Source: Acidobacteriaceae bacterium
GTDB lineage: Bacteria; Acidobacteriota; Terriglobia; Terriglobales; Acidobacteriaceae
Direction of reading: 5' to 3'
Length of the DNA: 5,980 bases
Assembly (NCBI GenBank): GCA_003165095.1
Contig: PLSH01000445.1
Location: forward strand, 2,964 to 8,943
Made by a program: the position numbers and the translations under genes. Position 1 is the stretch's first letter; the number at the start of each line of letters is the position of its first letter. Positions 4,758 to 5,980 of this stretch are shown here, in pieces. Under the pieces are notes generated by a model, which searched no databases, was not told the DNA's origin, and saw only the letters and a program-made list of their open reading frames with translations.

Positions 4758-5980
4758 ATGGCGGAACGAAGGCGGAGTCCGGTTACGCCGCTTGTGCTTG
4801 CTGCGCTGTGCCTGGGCGCAGGTGCGGCTTTGTTCGCCCAACCTCCGCGTCCCGCCTCCACAGGCTCCCTCTCCGGCAAGCTGACCGATCTGCGCTCCTC
4901 CCCGCTGGGCGGCATTGCGGTGGTCCTGCGCAATGGGTCCACCGGCGCTGAGGCCCGGACCACCACCGCCAGAAACGGCGTCTTCCGCTTCACCGCGCTC
5001 GATGTCGGCGAGTACACCATCGAGGCTGACAGCCCCCAGCTCGGCAACGGCCATCTTGAAGGTATCTTCGTCTCCGCCGGGCATGAAGCGCATGTGCAGG
5101 CCGCAATCGAGTTCGAGCGTCCGCCGCCCGTGCTCGCCGCCGTCCCAGCCCCAATTCCGGCTCCGCAGCTTCCGCTCGCAGTTGCAACTGCGCCTGCCCC
5201 CTCACTCGAAATCGCATCCGAGCCGGCAGCACTCAGTCAGCCGGCCCAGCCCGCTGCTGCCGCACCCAATCCCCCGTCCTCCGCATCCCAGCCCGTTGCG
5301 CCCGCGCGGCAACTCGCCGCCTTGATACCCATTCCACCAGCCATCCATCCGGCCGTTGCCGCTCCGATGCACCCTGCGCTTACGCCGCCCCCGCCTCTGG
5401 CGCCCGCTCTGGCAGCCGGCATCGCTCCCGCAACCGCTCTTCAGCCTGTCCTGCGCGTCCATCCGGTCCCCGTCCGTCCCATCGTCGCCGCCGCGCGGAT
5501 TCCCGATCCGGTTTCCTCCGCCGTTACTACCACCATCACCGCGCAGGAGGTGCAGTCCTTACCCGTAAGCGGGCGCCGCTGGCAGGAGTTCGTGCTCGAT
5601 ACCCCCGCCTCCACCACCGCTGCCGCTTCTTCTCAGCCTTCGCTGCGCGGCGCAAGCCAGGAGCCCGCCGACATCACTGTGGATGGCGCAAGCATGCGGC
5701 TGGCCTTTGGCGCTGCCGCCGGCTCAGAGCCCCGCGCGCCAGACTCCGGCTCCTCTGCGCAATCCGCAAGCACGCAAAGCGGGATGGCACAGGCCTGGAA
5801 TGGCGGCCGCGGATTTTCGATCAGCGAGTCAGGCATCCGCGAGGTGCAGGCCGTTGCCGGCAACGTTGAGGCCGAGGGCGCGCGCGGCGCAGGCGGCCGC
5901 GTCAACCTCAAAACCGAGAGCGGCACAAACCAGTTCCACGGCCAGGCATTCCTCTTCGACCGCCAGAACACCTGGGGCGC
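4758..5980 (+). CDS. TonB-dependent receptor-like outer membrane protein, Oar type (partial, N-terminal 407 residues)
   Basis: This is the N-terminal part of a large outer membrane protein of the acidobacterial Oar/TonB-dependent transporter kind, probably for import of oligosaccharides or other bulky ligands; the ligand is unknown. Residues 1-27 are a signal peptide (MAERRR, hydrophobic core, LFA before Gln28). Residues 36-120 are a carboxypeptidase-regulatory-like beta-sandwich (GSLSGKLTD, TTTARNGVFRFTALDVGEYTIEA). Residues 121-250 are a linker that is about 55 percent Ala plus Pro. A plug-like domain begins near 255, with LPVSGRRWQEF (268-278), ITVDG (306-310), a SGIREVQAVAGNVEAEGARG segment (358-377) and a GGRVNLKTESGTNQFHG segment (379-395). 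The beta-barrel lies beyond the right edge. ATG 4758 is preferred because the signal peptide starts there; an in-frame ATG at 4695 would add 21 residues. No obvious TonB box is seen. Confidence 0.88.
   Translation, partial: MAERRRSPVTPLVLAALCLGAGAALFAQPPRPASTGSLSGKLTDLRSSPLGGIAVVLRNGSTGAEARTTTARNGVFRFTALDVGEYTIEADSPQLGNGHLEGIFVSAGHEAHVQAAIEFERPPPVLAAVPAPIPAPQLPLAVATAPAPSLEIASEPAALSQPAQPAAAAPNPPSSASQPVAPARQLAALIPIPPAIHPAVAAPMHPALTPPPPLAPALAAGIAPATALQPVLRVHPVPVRPIVAAARIPDPVSSAVTTTITAQEVQSLPVSGRRWQEFVLDTPASTTAAASSQPSLRGASQEPADITVDGASMRLAFGAAAGSEPRAPDSGSSAQSASTQSGMAQAWNGGRGFSISESGIREVQAVAGNVEAEGARGAGGRVNLKTESGTNQFHGQAFLFDRQNTWG

Noticed and set aside
4656..5093. Minus-strand open frames opposite the receptor N-terminus
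   Set aside because: They have low-complexity composition and no motif, and lie opposite a coding frame with a clear signal peptide and carboxypeptidase-like domain.

Overview
The window looks like chromosome from a GC-rich Acidobacteriota bacterium, most likely of the Terriglobia/Acidobacteriaceae type. This is inferred from gene content: an Oar-like TonB-dependent receptor with an N-terminal carboxypeptidase-regulatory-like domain, a small secreted protein resembling the acidobacterial DUF5818 family, and a heptamer tandem repeat of a kind I associate with these genomes. There is no RNA gene, CRISPR array, transposase or phage gene.

Layout. Four complete genes lie on the minus strand. In transcription order they are obg (4381-3296, ribosome-associated GTPase), a secreted M23 (LytM-like) protein (3047-2184), a small secreted DUF5818-like protein (1943-1608) and a secreted glycoside hydrolase family 5 enzyme (1296-115). 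A further minus-strand gene begins at the left edge, where only its start codon and Shine-Dalgarno are visible. Divergent from obg, on the plus strand, a TonB-dependent receptor-like outer membrane protein starts at 4758 and runs off the right edge.

The minus-strand genes point the same way but are separated by 109 to 311 bp. These gaps hold their own hairpins, dyads and one convincing terminator, so they look like mostly independent transcription units rather than one operon. The common theme is the cell envelope and export: three of the four complete minus-strand products, and the receptor, have signal peptides. A GH5 enzyme that cuts polysaccharide outside the cytoplasm and a large outer membrane receptor fit a polymer-degrading soil bacterium, but nothing here shows that they act together.

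The less ordinary material is mainly between the genes. The 376-bp obg/receptor divergent region carries a 4.6-copy heptamer repeat beside the obg start, four copies of the octamer GAAATCGG/CCGATTTC (two of them a 9-bp inverted repeat), and a 17-bp tandem duplication that abuts the receptor start codon. Two dyads precede the DUF5818-like gene, and a promoter-like element with a dyad in its spacer precedes the GH5 gene. Within proteins, the M23 domain has Trp where the second His of the HxH zinc motif should be, Obg has an approximately 25-residue insertion in its G domain, and the receptor has an approximately 130-residue Ala/Pro-rich linker. I see no clear new multi-gene system in this window.
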